Of a DNA stretch of 45,547 nucleotides, positions 43,418 through 45,547 are shown piece by piece. The translations under genes and the position numbers were made by a program. The stretch is from OM182 bacterium MED-G24. GTDB taxonomy: Bacteria; Pseudomonadota; Gammaproteobacteria; Pseudomonadales; Azotimanducaceae. Position 1 is the first letter of the stretch; every line of letters begins with the position of its first letter. The notes beneath the pieces were generated by a model. It saw only the letters and a program-made list of their open reading frames with translations, made no database searches and had not been told where the DNA came from. Where the stretch lies: positions 1 through 45,547 of the forward strand of contig NTKD01000008.1 in assembly GCA_002457275.1 (NCBI GenBank), written 5' to 3'.

Positions 43418-44191
43418 ATGAACAAATCGATCGCTGAGGCCATCACCGAAGTACAGAGAGACGGCTACACCGTCATCGAAGATTTTCTCACCGATGACCA
43501 GCTTCGAGACTCAGAAGAAGCGTTGGTGAAAATCGAGTCCCAGGTTGAGTTTGGTCGCGATATCTTCAGTGGCACACGCACAAAACGTTCATCGAACCTG
43601 GTGGGGTTGACCCGTGCCTTTGACAACGTGGTTATTGACGAACGGATGCTGGAGCTGGTGCGTGGCGTTCTGGGTCCTGACATCCAGTTGTCGATCAGCG
43701 CGATGATCAAGATCTTTCCCGGTGAGACACATCAGCCGCTCCACCAGGATGATGGCCTGTGGCCGGCACCCCGTCCTCATCAGCCATTTGTGCTTAACAC
43801 CATGTACGCCATTGATGATTTCACAGCGGAAAATGGTGGCACCACACTCGTACCGGGGTCACATCAATCGACTGATCCGGTCGACCAGGAGGCGGAACGT
43901 ATCGCGGTGTCGATGCCGCGAGGTGCAGTGCTTGCCTGGGATGGGGCGACGTGGCACGGGGGCGGCGCAAGTGTTGATGACGCGGCTGAACGATGCGGGC
44001 TCAACATCAACTACAACGCGGGATGGCTGAAACAACAGGAAAACCAATTTGTCTGTATTCCACAGGAAGAAGTGCCGTCACTGCCGAAACAGTTGCAACG
44101 GTTGCTGGGATATCAAACGAGTTTTGGTGGGATTCTTGGCGGAGCGCATGGGCGTGATCCATTGGACGTCCTAGTGGAGCGGGTTTCATGA
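43418..44191 (+). CDS. Phytanoyl-CoA dioxygenase (PhyH) family protein
   Basis: The 257-residue protein has ligands His 109 and Asp 111 (PLHQDDGLWP) and His 180 (ATWHGGGASVDD), with the Arg of DDAAERCGLNI. Compared with its neighbour, it has the more classical helix-rich start EAITEVQRDGYTVIEDFL. ATG 43418 follows the previous stop by three bases (TGAGTGATG); a GTG at 43415 adds one residue. The two are only distantly similar, so they may act on successive positions of the same substrate or form a complex. Confidence 0.9.
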   Translation: MNKSIAEAITEVQRDGYTVIEDFLTDDQLRDSEEALVKIESQVEFGRDIFSGTRTKRSSNLVGLTRAFDNVVIDERMLELVRGVLGPDIQLSISAMIKIFPGETHQPLHQDDGLWPAPRPHQPFVLNTMYAIDDFTAENGGTTLVPGSHQSTDPVDQEAERIAVSMPRGAVLAWDGATWHGGGASVDDAAERCGLNINYNAGWLKQQENQFVCIPQEEVPSLPKQLQRLLGYQTSFGGILGGAHGRDPLDVLVERVS

Positions 44192-44219
44192 ATTTCTTGG
44201 TTCGCCAAAGGGAGGCTGC

Positions 44220-45272
44220 ATGAAAGCACTGGTATTCGAAGGTTATCAGTCTGTCAGCTATCAGGATGTACCTGATCCCGGTCTGGTCCAGTCGGGGGAC
44301 GCGATTGTTCAGATTGAACGTACGGCCATCTGTGGTTCAGATCTGCATTTTTATCATAACCAGGGTTACCAGGGACCAGCGTTTACGATTGGCCATGAAT
44401 GTCTGGGTCAGGTTGTGGATATTGGTGCAGGTGTCGAACGGTTCAGCAAAGGGGACAGAGTACTCGTGTCCTGTACGGTGGGCTGTGGTCACTGTGCAAT
44501 CTGCAGTGACGGCCTGTACAGCGGGTGCGAGACTCACGCCAGTATCGGACCTGCAACCAACGTGTTTGGGTCTCCGTTGTTACCGGGCGGTCAGGCCGAA
44601 GCGATTCGGGTGCCGTCCGCCGATATCAACCTGTTTCACATTCCAGACGCGGTAGAAGACGAGCAGATCCTGTTCCTGTCTGACATTCTGCCCACGGGAT
44701 ACATGGGTGCGGAACTTGCTGATGTTCGTCCCGGTGATACGGTCGTGGTGATTGGCTGTGGACCCGTGGGCGTCTTTGCGCAGCAGGCCGCCAAGATACG
44801 TGGTGCAGCGACGGTAATCGCCGTGGATCTTGACGGAGGTCGCCTCAAGAAAGCAGCCGCACGGGGATGTCGTCCCCTGAATCCCTTGCAGGAGGATTTG
44901 AACGAAGTGGCGCGTGACCTCACGCATGGCCGTGGAGCGGATTGTGCGATAGAGGCGGTCGGTCGTGAGCAGACCGTGCTAGATGCACTGGGTGTGGTTC
45001 GACGTGGGGGGAGAGTAGCGGTTATTGGTGTAGTGACTAGTGATGTCACCTTGAACTTCATGTCGCAGATCATGGCGCGAGGGATCACGCTCCGGTCCGC
45101 GATTGTCAGCCCTCAGGTGTACTTTCCGAAACTGCTGCCATTGATTGAGCAGGGTCGCCTGGATCCGACGGAGATCATTACCCACCGACTTTCCCTGTCA
45201 GACGGCCCTCGTGGCTACGAAATTTTCGACCGACATGAGGAAGACGTCCTGAAGGTGGTGATGACACCCTGA
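44220..45272 (+). CDS. Zinc-dependent alcohol dehydrogenase (MDR family)
   Basis: The 350-residue protein is a medium-chain dehydrogenase. Catalytic zinc ligands are Cys 38 and His 59/Glu 60 (TIGHECLGQV); the structural zinc is held by Cys 89, 92, 95 and 103 (CGHCAICSDGLYSGC, spacing as in horse ADH). The Rossmann motif is GCGPVG at 179-184. It ends the PhyH cassette; the 28-base gap contains GGGAGG close to the ATG. It probably oxidises an alcohol made by the dioxygenases. The acidic tail of the binding strand (VIAVDLDGGR) suggests NAD preference. Confidence 0.93.
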   Translation: MKALVFEGYQSVSYQDVPDPGLVQSGDAIVQIERTAICGSDLHFYHNQGYQGPAFTIGHECLGQVVDIGAGVERFSKGDRVLVSCTVGCGHCAICSDGLYSGCETHASIGPATNVFGSPLLPGGQAEAIRVPSADINLFHIPDAVEDEQILFLSDILPTGYMGAELADVRPGDTVVVIGCGPVGVFAQQAAKIRGAATVIAVDLDGGRLKKAAARGCRPLNPLQEDLNEVARDLTHGRGADCAIEAVGREQTVLDALGVVRRGGRVAVIGVVTSDVTLNFMSQIMARGITLRSAIVSPQVYFPKLLPLIEQGRLDPTEIITHRLSLSDGPRGYEIFDRHEEDVLKVVMTP

Positions 45273-45394
45273 GGAATTGGGGGGAGCAAGGTCCGGTGTG
45301 GTCTCCGTGAGCGACGCGTAGGGCGTACCCCTTGTGATGCCCGCAGGACTTGATCACGTCGAAGGTGCCGCGCGTGACAGGTCTGAGCGTTCCC

Positions 45395-45547
45395 TTAAGG
45401 CGACGATTTGTCACCCTGACCCAACCGTGCCATCTGTAATTGCACCGCCTTGAATTCTAGATCGGTGGCCAGTAACGCATCAATCGACCAGCCCTCATCT
45501 TCCAGTAGCCAGATGACGACTAAGCGGTATGGTGCATAAACGCCGTG
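45395..45547 (-). CDS. C-terminal end of an unknown gene (partial, runs off the window)
   Basis: On the minus strand a frame is open from the window edge to TAA at 45395-45397 (50 codons, no stop). It reads YRLVVIWLLEDEGWSIDALL and KAVQLQMARLGQGDKSSP, a helix-like C-terminus. I do not recognise the family; the rest of the protein lies outside. The 122 bases between it and the dehydrogenase show no gene or clear terminator. Confidence 0.5.
   Translation of the reverse strand, partial: HGVYAPYRLVVIWLLEDEGWSIDALLATDLEFKAVQLQMARLGQGDKSSP

Noticed and set aside
45178-45414. 78-codon minus-strand open frame at the end of the dehydrogenase
   Set aside because: It overlaps the conserved dehydrogenase C-terminus and has no recognisable features; the partial frame ending at 45395 is better supported.
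1-45547. Mobile element, prophage or defence island
   Set aside because: No transposase, integrase, terminal repeats, restriction or CRISPR genes were seen; the HTH-ATPase is the only excisionase-like domain.

Overview
The window looks like chromosomal DNA of a free-living or host-associated heterotrophic Gram-negative bacterium, most likely a marine proteobacterium close to Gammaproteobacteria. The reasons are a fairly GC-rich sequence with AGGAG-type ribosome sites and some GTG/TTG starts, an Mrp-type antiporter operon, a Tat signal, an OppABCDF importer, and many catabolic families (CaiB, HpaI, TPP decarboxylase, four phytanoyl-CoA dioxygenase-like proteins). The taxonomy is inference. I see no rRNA, tRNA, CRISPR, integrase or transposase.

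Layout. 1-1.94 kb: an unidentified gene tail and a decayed membrane serine hydrolase. 2-5 kb: an MsbA-type ABC exporter translationally coupled to an unknown soluble protein. 5-12.6 kb: a ten-gene Mrp/Mbh-like cation/proton antiporter operon with three NuoL/M/N-type subunits and a split MrpA. 12.6-17.3 kb: a nitrilase pseudogene, an SDR without its YxxxK pair, a CaiB CoA-transferase, a dienelactone hydrolase pseudogene and a frameshifted 5'-3' exonuclease. 17.4-21.7 kb: a two-domain PhyH protein, DUF4199, VOC, GNAT, HAD and HpaI-aldolase genes, closed by a very strong terminator. 21.9-25.7 kb: a heterodimeric ABC exporter with one degenerate ATP site. 25.8-31.8 kb: a micro-protein plus sodium:solute symporter, a type-B carboxylesterase, a second PhyH and a benzoylformate-decarboxylase-like enzyme. 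31.9-33.8 kb: an amber-interrupted membrane gene, a heptanucleotide repeat and a broken HTH-plus-GspE/PilB ATPase. 34-40.8 kb: an SPFH protein and a complete oligopeptide importer. 41-45.5 kb: a PEBP protein, decayed PPOX and flavin-monooxygenase genes, and a PhyH-PhyH-alcohol dehydrogenase cassette.

How it fits together. The intact genes suggest a cell that couples ion-driven transport (Mrp, sodium symporter) to uptake of peptides and organic acids and to oxidation of small organic compounds (2-oxoglutarate dioxygenases, CoA-transferase, aldolase, decarboxylase, dehydrogenase). The most striking property is that at least eight genes are broken by a mix of frameshifts and in-frame TAA, TAG and TGA stops, while the long operons between them are clean over several kilobases. 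This pattern suggests real local gene decay rather than uniform sequencing error, though several frameshifts lie in homopolymers. The best candidates for undescribed biology are the Mrp-like complex with three antiporter subunits and an extra small membrane protein, the unknown partner of the first ABC exporter, the two-domain PhyH protein and the HTH-ATPase fusion.
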